64,000 nucleotides of DNA from Mycobacterium malmoense (GCF_019645855.1 NZ_CP080999.1:4526001-4590000); one strand, 5' to 3'. Numbered from the stretch's first letter, positions 41,915 to 52,224 are shown. The notes: generated by a model not told the origin, from the letters alone. Numbers and translations are program-made.

Positions 41915-42925
41915 ATGCCTGAGCTGAGCGTGGGCTCGCGGCTGAGGTCGTGGGCGTACGCGCTGCGCACCACCAATCCGCCACCGGATGGGCCGATCGA
42001 CACCGTCACGCGGTGGCTCGTGGTCACCCGCGCGGCGGTGCTGTCCATGACGCTGTTCGCCGGCCTAATCGCGGCGCTGTTGGCGGTCGGCAAGCCCGGG
42101 CTGGATTGGCGCTGGCTGGTCCTGGCGGTGCTGGGAATCACGCTGGCGCATACCGCCAACAACCTCATGAACGACCTCTACGACACCCAGGTCGGCACCG
42201 ACAGCGCCACCTACCCGCGCGCGCTCTACGCCCCGCATCCGGTGCTGTCGGGCCTGATCAGCGGCCGCACGCTGGGGCTGGCGATTCTCGCGGTGAACGT
42301 CGCCGACCTGGCGATCCTGGTCGTGCTGGTGTGGGCGCGCGGCTGGCCCGTGGTGGCGTTTGCGCTCGGCGGATTCGCCCTGAGCGTCGCCTACACGGCG
42401 CCGCCGCTGCGGCTGAAGAAACGCGGCCTTGGCGAGCCCGACGTTTTCGTCGTGTGGGGTCCGCTGATGATCTGCGGCACGTACTACTCGGCGGTCGGCG
42501 CGGTCGGTTGGGACGTCGCGCTGGCGTCGCTGCCCTACGGCCTGCTGTGCACGACGGTGCTGATGGGCAAGCACATCGACAAGATCCCGTACGACGAGCC
42601 GCTCGGCATCCGGACGCTGCCCGTCCTTCTCGGCGAGGCGCGCGCCCGGGCGGTGACGCTGGCCATGATGGTCGGCTTCTATGTGCTGGTGGTCGTTGCC
42701 GTCGCGGCGGGCGCGATGCCCTGGCCGGCGTTGCTTGTCGTCGTTGCGCTGCCCCGGCTGGCCAGGGTGTGGCCGTATTTCCGGCGCCCGCGGCCCGACG
42801 AGCCGCCACCGAAGTTTCCGGTGTGGCCGCTGTGGTATGCGGCGCTGGCCTGGGTGCACGTGCGCCAGGCGGGCGCGCTGCTGGTCGTGGGCCTTGCCGC
42901 CGGCGCCGTATTGCGTGTCTTGTGA
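41915..42925 (+). CDS. UbiA-family prenyltransferase
   Basis: 336 aa with about eight to nine membrane helices. The first Asp-rich motif is NNLMNDLYDTQVGTD (NDxxD type, binds prenyl diphosphate with Mg) and the second is HIDKIPYDEPLG (DxxxD). It attaches a prenyl chain to an aromatic or sugar-type acceptor; MenA-like dihydroxynaphthoate transferases and decaprenylphosphoryl-5-phosphoribose synthase are relatives, but the acceptor cannot be read from sequence. From memory, M. tuberculosis has only short hypothetical genes between madR and pcaA. A ribosome site (CAGGA) abuts the ATG. Confidence 0.88.
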   Translation: MPELSVGSRLRSWAYALRTTNPPPDGPIDTVTRWLVVTRAAVLSMTLFAGLIAALLAVGKPGLDWRWLVLAVLGITLAHTANNLMNDLYDTQVGTDSATYPRALYAPHPVLSGLISGRTLGLAILAVNVADLAILVVLVWARGWPVVAFALGGFALSVAYTAPPLRLKKRGLGEPDVFVVWGPLMICGTYYSAVGAVGWDVALASLPYGLLCTTVLMGKHIDKIPYDEPLGIRTLPVLLGEARARAVTLAMMVGFYVLVVVAVAAGAMPWPALLVVVALPRLARVWPYFRRPRPDEPPPKFPVWPLWYAALAWVHVRQAGALLVVGLAAGAVLRVL

Positions 42926-43066
42926 CGCGTGTGAGGCAAAGCGGGGGCAGGAAAGCGACTTGAACCGCCTTAGCGGCTAGCATTCAGGGGATGCATCGGG
43001 GGCCGACCGGCTGCTTGGGTTGCCAGGACGTCCGGGACCCCGAGATAAAGAAAGGCTCTATTCCTT

Positions 43067-43930
43067 ATGTCTGTGCAGCTCACGCCGGATTTCGGGAACG
43101 TGCAAGCGCACTACGATCTCTCCGACGACTTCTTCCGGTTGTTCCTCGACCCCACGCAGACCTACAGCTGCGCCTACTTCGACCGCGACGACATGACGCT
43201 CGAGGAGGCCCAGACCGCCAAAATCGACCTCTCGCTGTCCAAATTGGGCCTGGAGCCGGGGATGACGCTGCTGGACATCGGCTGCGGCTGGGGTGCCACC
43301 ATGAAACGCGCCATCGAGAAGTACAACGTCAACGTCGTGGGATTGACGCTGTCGGAGAACCAGGCCGAGCATGTGCAGAAGATGTTCGACCAGATGGACA
43401 CCACCCGCACTCGGCGGGTGCTGCTGGAGGGCTGGGAGAAGTTTGACGAGCCCGTCGACCGCATCGTCTCGATCGGCGCTTTCGAGCACTTCGGCCGGCA
43501 ACGCTATGGCCGCTTCTTCAAGATGGCCCACGAGGTGCTGCCGTCCGACGGCGTCATGCTGCTGCACACCATCTCGCGTCCCACCTTCAAAGACGCCAGG
43601 GCGCGGGGCAGGCCGCTGACCCACGAAATTGTGCACTTCACCCAATTCATCCTGGCCGAGATCTTCCCCGGCGGCTGGCTGCCGACGATCCCGTCGGTCG
43701 AAGAGCACGCTGTGGCGGCCGGTTTCAAAATCACTCGGATTCAGTCGTTACAGCTGCACTACGCGAGGACGCTCGAGACTTGGGCTGGCGCGCTCGAGGC
43801 CAACAAGGAAACGGCCGTCGCGATCCAGTCCGAAGAGGTCTACAAGCGGTACATGAAGTACCTCACCGGCTGCGCCAAGCTGTTTCGCCAGGGATACACC
43901 GACGTCAATCAGTTCACCTTGGAAAAGTAA
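43067..43930 (+). CDS. pcaA: Cyclopropane mycolic acid synthase PcaA
   Basis: 287 aa mycolic-acid methyltransferase. SAM motif LLDIGCGWGATM; VVGLTLSENQAEHV; WEKFDEPVDRIVSIGAFEHF; a C terminus TDVNQFTLEK, and MSVQLTPDFGNVQAHYDLS at the start, all as in PcaA (Rv0470c). PcaA forms the proximal cyclopropane of alpha-mycolates, needed for cording and persistence. It is convergent with umaA. It follows the UbiA gene by 141 bases. Confidence 0.96.
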   Translation: MSVQLTPDFGNVQAHYDLSDDFFRLFLDPTQTYSCAYFDRDDMTLEEAQTAKIDLSLSKLGLEPGMTLLDIGCGWGATMKRAIEKYNVNVVGLTLSENQAEHVQKMFDQMDTTRTRRVLLEGWEKFDEPVDRIVSIGAFEHFGRQRYGRFFKMAHEVLPSDGVMLLHTISRPTFKDARARGRPLTHEIVHFTQFILAEIFPGGWLPTIPSVEEHAVAAGFKITRIQSLQLHYARTLETWAGALEANKETAVAIQSEEVYKRYMKYLTGCAKLFRQGYTDVNQFTLEK

Positions 43931-43941
43931 GGCTGCGGCTG

Positions 43942-44802
43942 TTACTTCGTCAGCGTGAACTGCCCGACGTCCGTGATCCCTTTGCGGAAGAAGTTCTCGC
44001 ACCCGGTCAGATAGTGCATGTAGCGGTCGTAGACCTCTTCGGACTGGATCGCGATGGCCTTTTCTCTATTGGCCTCTAAATTGGCCGCCCACATGTGCAG
44101 CGTCCGCTCGTAATGCTCGCGCAGCAATTGCACTCTTTCGACCGAGAACCCGGCCGGCTGCGCGAACTTGACGATGTCCTCCTGCGCCGGCAACTGCCCG
44201 CCCGGGAAAATTACCGTGCCGATGAACTTCGCAAATCGCACATCGCTCATCGTCAGCGTGACGCCGCGCGCGGGCAGCTCTTGCCATTGATACGTCAAAA
44301 TCGTGTGCAACAACATCCGGCCGTCGTCGGGAAGGATGTCATGGGCGCGTTGGAAGAACGCGGGCCAACGTTCCGCCTTGAACGCTTCGAAGGCGCCGAT
44401 CGAGACGATGCGGTCCACCTTGTCGTCGAACTCTTCCCAGCCCTGCAACCGGATCTCGATGTTGCGCTGGGTCGGCATCCCGGCCAGTTTGGCCTTGCTG
44501 TACTCGAACTGATTGCGGCTGAGCGTAATTCCGATGACATTGACGTCGAACTTCTCGACCGCTCGTTGCAGCGCTCCACCCCAGCCGCAACCGATGTCGA
44601 GCAGCGTCATCCCGGGCTCGAGGTTCAGCTTTCCCAGCGCCAGGTCGAACTTGGCGTTTTGCGCTTCCTCGAGGGTCATGTCGTCGCGCTCGAAGTAAGC
44701 GCAGGTATAGCCCATCGTCGGGTCTAGGAACAACGCGAAAAACTCATCTGAAACATCGTAGATCGATTGCGACTCTTCGTAATACGGCCTCAATTGAGTC
44801 AT
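43942..44802 (-). CDS. umaA: Mycolic acid methyltransferase UmaA
   Basis: 286 aa, same family as PcaA and CmaA2: LLDIGCGWGGAL, VIGITLSRNQFEY, WEEFDDKVDRIVSIGAFEAF (a typical UmaA sequence with FEAF where the others have FEHF), and ending ITDVGQFTLTK. ATG at 44802 gives MTQLRPYYEES; the frame is open upstream to 44853 but that part does not fit the family. Its exact reaction is uncertain. Confidence 0.94.
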   Translation of the reverse strand: MTQLRPYYEESQSIYDVSDEFFALFLDPTMGYTCAYFERDDMTLEEAQNAKFDLALGKLNLEPGMTLLDIGCGWGGALQRAVEKFDVNVIGITLSRNQFEYSKAKLAGMPTQRNIEIRLQGWEEFDDKVDRIVSIGAFEAFKAERWPAFFQRAHDILPDDGRMLLHTILTYQWQELPARGVTLTMSDVRFAKFIGTVIFPGGQLPAQEDIVKFAQPAGFSVERVQLLREHYERTLHMWAANLEANREKAIAIQSEEVYDRYMHYLTGCENFFRKGITDVGQFTLTK

Positions 44803-44935
44803 GCGCTGCGGACACCTCTCGTTAATAGGTCGCGAGCATGATATCCGATTCACTCAAGCAGCTGCTACACGACTCCCCATCGACCGGCTCGGGCCGTCGC
44901 CGCGCGATAGCCGGCCGGTCGGATTTCAGTGCGCT

Positions 44936-45799
44936 TCAGTACTCGTAGAAACCCTGACCCGATTTTTTGCCCAGCCGGCCCGCCTCCACCATGCGCAACA
45001 ACAACGGCGGCGGACCGTAATGGGGCTCCTTGAATTCCTCGAACATCTTGTCCGCGATCAGTTTGAGGGTGTCCAGGCCAACAAGATCGGACAGCCGCAG
45101 CGGGCCCATGGGGTGCGACAGCCCGGCAACGACGGCCTTGTCGACGTCTTCGACCGTAGCGAACCCGGCCTCGACCATCCGGATCGCCGACAGCAGATAG
45201 GGCACCAACAGCGCATTCACCACGAAGCCCGACCGGTCCGAGCAGCGCACCACCTGTTTACCCAGGACCGCGCCGGCGAACTCCTCGGTGCGAGCGGCGG
45301 CGGCCTCGTCGGTGACCAGCGTGCTGACCAACTCGACCAGCGGCAACACCGGGACCGGGTTGAAGAAGTGCAGACCCAATACCCGTTGGGGGTTCTTGGT
45401 AGCGGCGGCGAGCTTCATGATCGGGATGCTGGAGGTGTTGGACGCCAGCACCGCGTCGGGATCGGTGACGACGCTGTCGAGTCTCGCGAAAACCCCGGCC
45501 TTGATCGCCTCGTCCTCGACGATGGCCTCGATCACCAGTTGCCGGTCGGCGAGGTCGTTCAGGTCCGTGGTGAAGGTGAGCTTGCTCAGCGCGCGGTCGC
45601 GCTCCCGCTCGGTCACCTTGCCCGCACTGACACCGCGCTCCAGCGACTTCACGATGCGGTTGCGTCCCGCCGTGATCAGCGCCTCGGTGGTCTCGAACAC
45701 CGTCACGCCCACACCGGCGCGGACGGCGACCTCGGCAATGCCGGATCCCATCTGACCGGCCCCGACAACCCCTACCCGCTCGATCGCTGCGTCGCTCAC
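44936..45799 (-). CDS. fadB2: 3-hydroxybutyryl-CoA dehydrogenase FadB2
   Basis: 287 aa. NAD motif RVGVVGAGQMGSGIAEVAVR; SSIPI; HFFNPVPVLPLVELV with the catalytic His; GFVVNALLVPYL. It interconverts 3-hydroxybutyryl-CoA and acetoacetyl-CoA. GTG at 45799. It lies behind icl1 on the same strand, separated by two hairpins, so it probably has its own promoter. Beta-oxidation and the glyoxylate shunt genes are thus neighbours. Confidence 0.95.
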   Translation of the reverse strand: MSDAAIERVGVVGAGQMGSGIAEVAVRAGVGVTVFETTEALITAGRNRIVKSLERGVSAGKVTERERDRALSKLTFTTDLNDLADRQLVIEAIVEDEAIKAGVFARLDSVVTDPDAVLASNTSSIPIMKLAAATKNPQRVLGLHFFNPVPVLPLVELVSTLVTDEAAAARTEEFAGAVLGKQVVRCSDRSGFVVNALLVPYLLSAIRMVEAGFATVEDVDKAVVAGLSHPMGPLRLSDLVGLDTLKLIADKMFEEFKEPHYGPPPLLLRMVEAGRLGKKSGQGFYEY

Positions 45800-45835
45800 T
45801 TGTCGTTGTCTCCAGTCGCATTGTCATGCACCGCA

Positions 45836-45870
45836 ATAGGCCCCGCCCAGGTTGGCCGGGCGGGGCCTAT
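45836..45870. terminator. Rho-independent-type hairpin between icl1 and fadB2
   Basis: ATAGGCCCCGCCC (45836-45848) and GGGCGGGGCCTAT (45858-45870): 13-bp perfect GC-rich stem with a 9-base loop, no long U-tract. It follows icl1 (minus strand) and precedes the fadB2 start. Confidence 0.6.
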
Positions 45871-45885
45871 GCTGTCAACTTCCGC

Positions 45886-45947
45886 CGCGAGCAGACGCAG
45901 ACTCGCATAAATCCGGCCGCCGGAATGCGATTCTGCGTCTGCTCGCG
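45886..45947. repeat. Long imperfect palindrome downstream of icl1
   Basis: Arms 45886-45908 and 45925-45947: 23 bp with one mismatch (CGCGAGCAGACGCAGA and its complement in the outer part, TCGCAT in the inner part). The motif GCGAGCAGACGCA resembles palindromes I have seen repeatedly in mycobacterial intergenic regions. It lies 21 bases beyond the icl1 stop. Confidence 0.6.
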
Positions 45948-45967
45948 AGGCCGGGCGGGCTCTCAGC

Positions 45968-47254
45968 TCAGTGGAACTGGCCCTCCTCGGTGGAACCGGT
46001 CAGCGCGGTGGTCGACGAGTTCGGGTCGACCGTGGTGGCGATGCGGTCGAAGTAACCGGCGCCGACCTCGCGCTGGTGCTTGGTCGCGGTGTAGCCACGC
46101 TCCTCGGCGGCGAACTCGCGCTCCTGCAAGTCGACGTAGGCGCTCATCTGGTTGCGGGCATAGCCGTAGGCCAGGTCGAACATCGAGTAGTTCAGCGCGT
46201 GGAAGCCGGCCAGCGTGATGAACTGGAACTTGAATCCCATTGCGGCAAGCTCCTTTTGGAACTTCGCGATGGTGCCGTCGTCGAGGTGCTTGCGCCAGTT
46301 GAACGACGGCGAGCAGTTGTACGCCAGCATCTGGTCGGGGTAGGCGCCCTTGACCGCCTCGGAGAACTTCCGCGCGACCTCGAGGTCGGGGGTGCCGGTT
46401 TCCATCCAGATCAGGTCGGCGTACGGGGCGTAGGCCTTGGCCCGCGCGATGCAGGGCTCGATGCCGTTGCGGGTCCGGTAGAAACCCTCCCGGGTGCGCT
46501 CGCCGGTGATGAACGGCTGGTCGCGCTCGTCGACGTCGGACGTGATCAGCGTGGCCGCCTCAGCGTCCGTGCGGGCGATCACCACGGTCGGCACGCCACA
46601 GACGTCGGCGGCCAGCCGGGCCGACGTCAGCGTGCGGATGTGCTGCTGGGTCGGGATCAGCACCTTGCCGCCCAGGTGGCCGCACTTCTTCTCCGACGCC
46701 AGCTGGTCCTCCCAGTGCGAACCCGCGACACCGGCGGCGATCAGCGCCTTCTGCAGCTCGAAGACGTTGAGCGCGCCCCCGAAGCCGGCCTCGCCGTCGG
46801 CGACGATCGGCGCCAGCCAGTTCTCCACCGACTTGTCGCCCTCGACCTTGGCGATCTGGTCGGCGCGCTGCAGCGCGTTGTTGATCCGGCGGACCACCTG
46901 CGGCACCGAGTTGGCCGGGTACAGGCTCTGGTCTGGGTAGGTCTGGCCCGACAGGTTGGCGTCACCGGCGACCTGCCAGCCCGACAGGTAGATGGCCTTC
47001 AGGCCCGCGCGCACCTGCTGGACGGCCTGGTTGCCGGTCAGCGCGCCGAGCGCGTTGACCCACTCCAGGTCGTGCAGCTCCTCCCACAACACCTCCGCGC
47101 CACGGCGGGCCAAGGTGTGCTCCTCGACCACGGTGCCCTGCAGCGCGACAACGTCCTCGGCGGTGTAGGTACGGGCGACGTCCTTCCAGCGCGGGTTCGT
47201 GTCCCAGTCGTGCTGGATCTGCTCGGCGCTCTTCGGGGTGCCAACGACAGACAT
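45968..47254 (-). CDS. aceA: Isocitrate lyase
   Basis: 428 aa Icl1. It splits isocitrate to succinate and glyoxylate (and methylisocitrate in the methylcitrate cycle). Active-site Cys in SEKKCGHLGGKVL, DADGEAGFGG-type loop VADGEAGFGGALN, and C-terminal lid EFAAEERGYTATKHQREVG. A strong ribosome site (AAGGAG) sits before ATG 47254. RamB-like boxes lie about 175-190 bases upstream; ramB is 1.2 kb away in the window. Confidence 0.97.
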   Translation of the reverse strand: MSVVGTPKSAEQIQHDWDTNPRWKDVARTYTAEDVVALQGTVVEEHTLARRGAEVLWEELHDLEWVNALGALTGNQAVQQVRAGLKAIYLSGWQVAGDANLSGQTYPDQSLYPANSVPQVVRRINNALQRADQIAKVEGDKSVENWLAPIVADGEAGFGGALNVFELQKALIAAGVAGSHWEDQLASEKKCGHLGGKVLIPTQQHIRTLTSARLAADVCGVPTVVIARTDAEAATLITSDVDERDQPFITGERTREGFYRTRNGIEPCIARAKAYAPYADLIWMETGTPDLEVARKFSEAVKGAYPDQMLAYNCSPSFNWRKHLDDGTIAKFQKELAAMGFKFQFITLAGFHALNYSMFDLAYGYARNQMSAYVDLQEREFAAEERGYTATKHQREVGAGYFDRIATTVDPNSSTTALTGSTEEGQFH

Positions 47255-47426
47255 TGGGCTTACTCCTTAAACGGTCTTGTGGCTGAACTTTGCTGAACTT
47301 CTGACGCTACCGCCGGCCGGCGGTAGCTAGCGGCTCAGCTTCACTGGCGTGCTAACTCGACCATGGCACAGCCGATCGGCCCTGGCCACCCATTTCAATT
47401 GCCAATTTCCGCAACGACTCCGTGCG

Positions 47427-47445
47427 AATTTGCAAAGTTTGCGAA
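47427..47445. promoter_or_regulatory. Tandem RamB-type boxes upstream of icl1
   Basis: AATTTGCAAA (47427-47436) and AAGTTTGCGAA (47435-47445), overlapping by two bases, with TTTGC cores 9 bases apart. The known RamB box is (A/C)A(A/C)TTTGC(A/T)AA in corynebacteria, and mycobacterial RamB controls icl1. A third weaker match, AATTTCCGCAA, lies about 24 bases further left. Confidence 0.6.
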
Positions 47446-47536
47446 GACTGCGATTAACTTAACCGTTTCAGAAGCTACCCGTCAGTAACCACATTTTTGC
47501 AGGTCAGGCTGGAAATTGGCGGGACCGGCGGTTCGG

Positions 47537-48340
47537 CTAGAGAGCGAAGATCGCGGCGACGGCTTTCGCCTCGTCGCCGACGGTGTATGTGAGCGTGGTA
47601 ACAGGCCGGTCCGCCAGCTCGGGACCGAATTGATCCGTCGAACCGGCGGCGTGGACGTGCGAGACGACCTCCAGCTTGTCGCCCAGCGCCACCGGTGCCT
47701 CGTGTTCGATGGTCACCCGCAGCGGTCCCGCCAACAGTTCGGGGTGGGAAGCCAGGTAGTCCTCGATCACGCTCCAGTACACCGAGTTGTTCATGTGGTC
47801 GAACAGGTCGATGTCGGTGACCCGGACCGGGAACTCGTGGATCTCGACCGCTCCAGAAGCAAGGTCGCGGCTGCCCGGCTTCAAATAACCCTTCCACCTC
47901 AGTCGATCGACGGAGGTGGTCTTGCGCAGGCCCTCCAAGAAGTCGTCGGCAATGCGCGCCGGCATCTGGGTTTCCCGATTGATGTTGATCCAGAACGCCT
48001 CGGATTCGATCAGGCCGCCCTTGCGCCCGTCTATGCGGACCCGCATCTCACACCACCGGTTCGAGGTGCCCGAACACCATCTCCGCAGACGCAGCATGTC
48101 ACCGAACTCGATCGGGCGGATCAGGTCCACCATGGTGCGCCGGACGATCCACAGCGGATGGGTCTCTTCGAAGCCCATCTCGCGCAACTGGTCCTGGCCG
48201 ATGTCCTGGATGTGCCGGGCGGCGGCGTCCAGCCGCAGCCTGCCATCGCGGTCGATGTCGCCGACGCGCAGCGGCCATTCGCGGCCGAATACGTCGGGGT
48301 GGCCGTCGGGCACCGGCATCATCGTTTTGTCCAGGCTCAC
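47537..48340 (-). CDS. Acyl-ACP thioesterase-like protein (Rv0466-like)
   Basis: 267 aa with two hot-dog halves of the FatA/FatB family: LRLDAAARHIQDIGQDQLREMGF, then WIVRRTMVDLI, WCSGTSNRWCEMRVRID; second half GAVEIHEFPVRVTDIDLFDHMNNSVYW (HMN of the hot-dog). It releases free acids from acyl-ACP or CoA. The frame is open to 48448, but a GTG at 48340 with GGGGAG gives the expected length. Divergent from ramB, sharing a 164-bp region. Confidence 0.86.
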   Translation of the reverse strand: MSLDKTMMPVPDGHPDVFGREWPLRVGDIDRDGRLRLDAAARHIQDIGQDQLREMGFEETHPLWIVRRTMVDLIRPIEFGDMLRLRRWCSGTSNRWCEMRVRIDGRKGGLIESEAFWININRETQMPARIADDFLEGLRKTTSVDRLRWKGYLKPGSRDLASGAVEIHEFPVRVTDIDLFDHMNNSVYWSVIEDYLASHPELLAGPLRVTIEHEAPVALGDKLEVVSHVHAAGSTDQFGPELADRPVTTLTYTVGDEAKAVAAIFAL

Positions 48341-48459
48341 GGCGTCGCTCCCCGTTTTACTTCTCGTCGGTACCCGAGTTTTTACCCCCGAGTTCCTGAC
48401 GCGAATCATGCCAATCGCGTCCGTCAAACACCAATCGTGAGCGATCATCCCGGCATGCC

Positions 48460-48470
48460 AACTCTGCGAA
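48460..48470. promoter_or_regulatory. RamB-like box upstream of ramB
   Basis: AACTCTGCGAA, differing at few positions from the second icl1 box AAGTTTGCGAA, 35-45 bases upstream of the ramB GTG. RamB is known to repress its own gene in M. tuberculosis. A single degenerate site, so only moderate support. Confidence 0.4.
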
Positions 48471-48504
48471 CCCCGTCTTCACAACGGCGGGTACGCTGCG
48501 TTAG

Positions 48505-49938
48505 GTGTCCAAGACCTTCGTCGGGTCGCGCGTTCGCCAGCTGCGCAACGAACGCGGCTTTTCTCAGGCTGCGCTGGCTCAGATGTTGGAGATCTCGCCG
48601 AGCTACCTCAACCAGATCGAGCACGACGTTCGCCCGCTGACGGTGGCCGTGTTGCTCCGGATCACCGAGGTGTTCGGTGTGGACGCGACCTTCTTCGCCT
48701 CCCAGGACGACACCCGGCTGGTCGCCGAGCTGCGTGAGGTGACGATGGATCGCGACCTGAACGTCGCCGTCGACCCGACCGAAGTGGCCGAGATGGTCGG
48801 CGCCCATCCCGCCCTGGCCCGCGCGGTGGTCAACCTGCACCGGCGCTACCGGATCACCACCGCGCAGTTGGCCGCCGCCACCGAGGAGCGCTACTCCGAC
48901 GGCAGCGGCAGCGGGTCGATCACCATGCCCCACGAAGAAGTGCGCGACTACTTCTACCAACACCAGAACTATCTGCACGAGCTGGACACCGCCGCCGAAG
49001 ACCTCACCATCCAGATGCGGTTGCACCACGGCGACCTGGCCCGCGAGTTGACCCGCCGGCTCACCGAGGTGCACGGGGTGCACATCACCAGGCGGATCGA
49101 CCTTGGGGACACCGTGCTGCACCGCTATGACCCCAAGGCCAAGACGCTGGAAATCAGCAACCACCTTTCCCCGGGTCAGCAGGTGTTCAAGATGGCCGCC
49201 GAGTTGGCGTACCTGGAGTTCGGCGACCTGATCGACAGCATGGTCGAAGAGGGCAAGTTCACCAGCGAGGAGTCGCACACGCTGGCCCGGCTGGGGCTGG
49301 CCAATTACTTCGCCGCCGCCGCGGTGCTGCCCTACCGCCAATTCCACGACGTCACCGAGAATTTCCGCTATGACGTCGAGCGGCTCTCGGCGTTCTACTC
49401 GGTGAGCTACGAAACCATCGCCCACCGGCTCTCGACGTTGCAACGGCCGTCGATGCGGGGCGTGCCGTTTTCCTTCGTCCGGGTTGACCGGGCCGGCAAC
49501 ATGTCAAAACGGCAGTCCGCCACCGGCTTTCACTTCTCCTCCAGTGGCGGCACCTGTCCGTTGTGGAACGTCTACGAAACGTTCGCCAACCCCGGCAAGA
49601 TCCTCGTGCAGATCGCCCAGATGCCCGACGGCCGCAACTACATGTGGGTGGCCCGCACCGTGGAGCGCCGCGCCGCGCGGTATGGTCAGCCCGGTAAAAC
49701 CTTCGCGATCGGCCTGGGCTGCGAGCTTCGCCACGCCCACCGGCTCGTCTACTCGGAAGGACTCGACTTGTCCGGCGACCCAGGGAGCTTGGGAAACATA
49801 GCCACGCCGATCGGCGCGGGTTGCCGTGTCTGCGAACGCGACAACTGCCCGCAGCGGGCGTTCCCGGCGCTGGGACGCGCGCTCGATCTCGACGAGCACC
49901 GCAGCACCGTGTCCCCATACCTGGTGAAGCAAGCGTGA
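48505..49938 (+). CDS. ramB: Transcriptional regulator RamB
   Basis: 477 aa. N-terminal XRE HTH VGSRVRQLRNERGFSQAALA then SPSYLNQIEHDVRPLTVAVL; the middle IrrE/ImmA-like region (QQVFKMAAELAYLEFGD, then HTLARLGLANYFAAAAVLPY); and a C-terminal domain with CRVCERDNCPQRAFP, a possible metal site. RamB represses glyoxylate-cycle genes (icl1) and its own gene. GTG at 48505. Its stop overlaps the GTG of the next gene. Confidence 0.95.
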   Translation: MSKTFVGSRVRQLRNERGFSQAALAQMLEISPSYLNQIEHDVRPLTVAVLLRITEVFGVDATFFASQDDTRLVAELREVTMDRDLNVAVDPTEVAEMVGAHPALARAVVNLHRRYRITTAQLAAATEERYSDGSGSGSITMPHEEVRDYFYQHQNYLHELDTAAEDLTIQMRLHHGDLARELTRRLTEVHGVHITRRIDLGDTVLHRYDPKAKTLEISNHLSPGQQVFKMAAELAYLEFGDLIDSMVEEGKFTSEESHTLARLGLANYFAAAAVLPYRQFHDVTENFRYDVERLSAFYSVSYETIAHRLSTLQRPSMRGVPFSFVRVDRAGNMSKRQSATGFHFSSSGGTCPLWNVYETFANPGKILVQIAQMPDGRNYMWVARTVERRAARYGQPGKTFAIGLGCELRHAHRLVYSEGLDLSGDPGSLGNIATPIGAGCRVCERDNCPQRAFPALGRALDLDEHRSTVSPYLVKQA

Positions 49939-50504
49939 GCCCCCCTCAAACTGGCCCGGCCGGCCGCATCCCGTCGGGACGGTTCCGCGAGCTCGGACTG
50001 ATCAATTGGGTGGTGGCGAAGTTGGCCGCCCGCAGCATGGGCGTGCCGGAGATGCACCTGTTCACCGCGCTGGGTCGACGCCGGTTGCTGTTTTGGACCT
50101 GGCTGTTCTACGGTGGCCGACTGCTGCACGGGCGACTACCGGCCGCCGACACCGAGTTGGTGATCCTGCGGGTCGCACACCTGCGGGCCTGCGAATACGA
50201 GCTGCAGCACCATCGCCGGCTAGCGCGCAAGCGTGGCCTAGACGAGAACGTCCAGGCCACGATTTTTGCGTGGCCCGACGTCCCGGAAGACGCCGCCAAC
50301 CAACTCAGCGCCCGGCAACGGGCGCTGCTGGTGGCCACGGACGAGTTCGTCAAAGAGCGCACCGTCACCGGCGCCACCTGGCACCAGCTGGCTACCCACC
50401 TGGATCAGCGCCGATTGATCGAATTCTGCTTGCTGGCAAGCCAATACGACGGGCTGGCGGCGACTATGTCCGCGCTCGACATCCCGCTTGACCACCCGGG
50501 CTAG
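49935..50504 (+). CDS. Carboxymuconolactone decarboxylase/AhpD-like protein (Rv0464c-like)
   Basis: 189 aa of the AhpD-like fold: DTELVILRVAHLRACEYELQ, then HHRRLARKRGL. The usual CxxC of AhpD is reduced to a single Cys here (RACEYE), followed by HH, the pattern of carboxymuconolactone decarboxylase-type proteins. Peroxidase activity is therefore uncertain. GTG start at 49935 overlaps the ramB stop (GTGA). Confidence 0.85.
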   Translation: MSPPQTGPAGRIPSGRFRELGLINWVVAKLAARSMGVPEMHLFTALGRRRLLFWTWLFYGGRLLHGRLPAADTELVILRVAHLRACEYELQHHRRLARKRGLDENVQATIFAWPDVPEDAANQLSARQRALLVATDEFVKERTVTGATWHQLATHLDQRRLIEFCLLASQYDGLAATMSALDIPLDHPG

Positions 50505-50794
50505 AGGTAAACATCGGCCAGCACGGCCAATGTCAGCACCACGGGAAGCACCGGCAGGCCGAAGCCAAACCCCGACCACAGATACTTTCCGCGCCGGCGC
50601 GCCACCGAGCCGCACAGCCCGGCGCAAATTGCCAGCCCGACCGACAGGATCAACACCGTCGGGGCCCATCGGCCCACCGCCGCGTTGTCGTCGGCGATCG
50701 AAAAGGCCACCAGCCACAGCACATAGCCGGTGGCGGCCCCACCGATGGCACCCACGATGGTGCCAGCGGTGCCACCGGTCCGGCTGATCTTCAT
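50501..50794 (-). CDS. Small membrane protein (Rv0463-like)
   Basis: 97 aa with three hydrophobic segments (AGTIVGAIGGAATGYVLWLVAF, VLILSVGLAICAGLCGSV, GFGLPVLPVVLTLAVLADVYL). No known domain. ATG at 50794, 8 bases after the lpdC stop. Its stop overlaps the stop of the AhpD-like gene on the other strand. Function unknown. Confidence 0.8.
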   Translation of the reverse strand: MKISRTGGTAGTIVGAIGGAATGYVLWLVAFSIADDNAAVGRWAPTVLILSVGLAICAGLCGSVARRRGKYLWSGFGFGLPVLPVVLTLAVLADVYL

Positions 50795-50802
50795 CGGCGG
50801 GC

Positions 50803-52197
<1,395 letters not shown>

Positions 52198-52224
52198 GAG
52201 CCCCACCCTAGTGGCCGGCGACCG

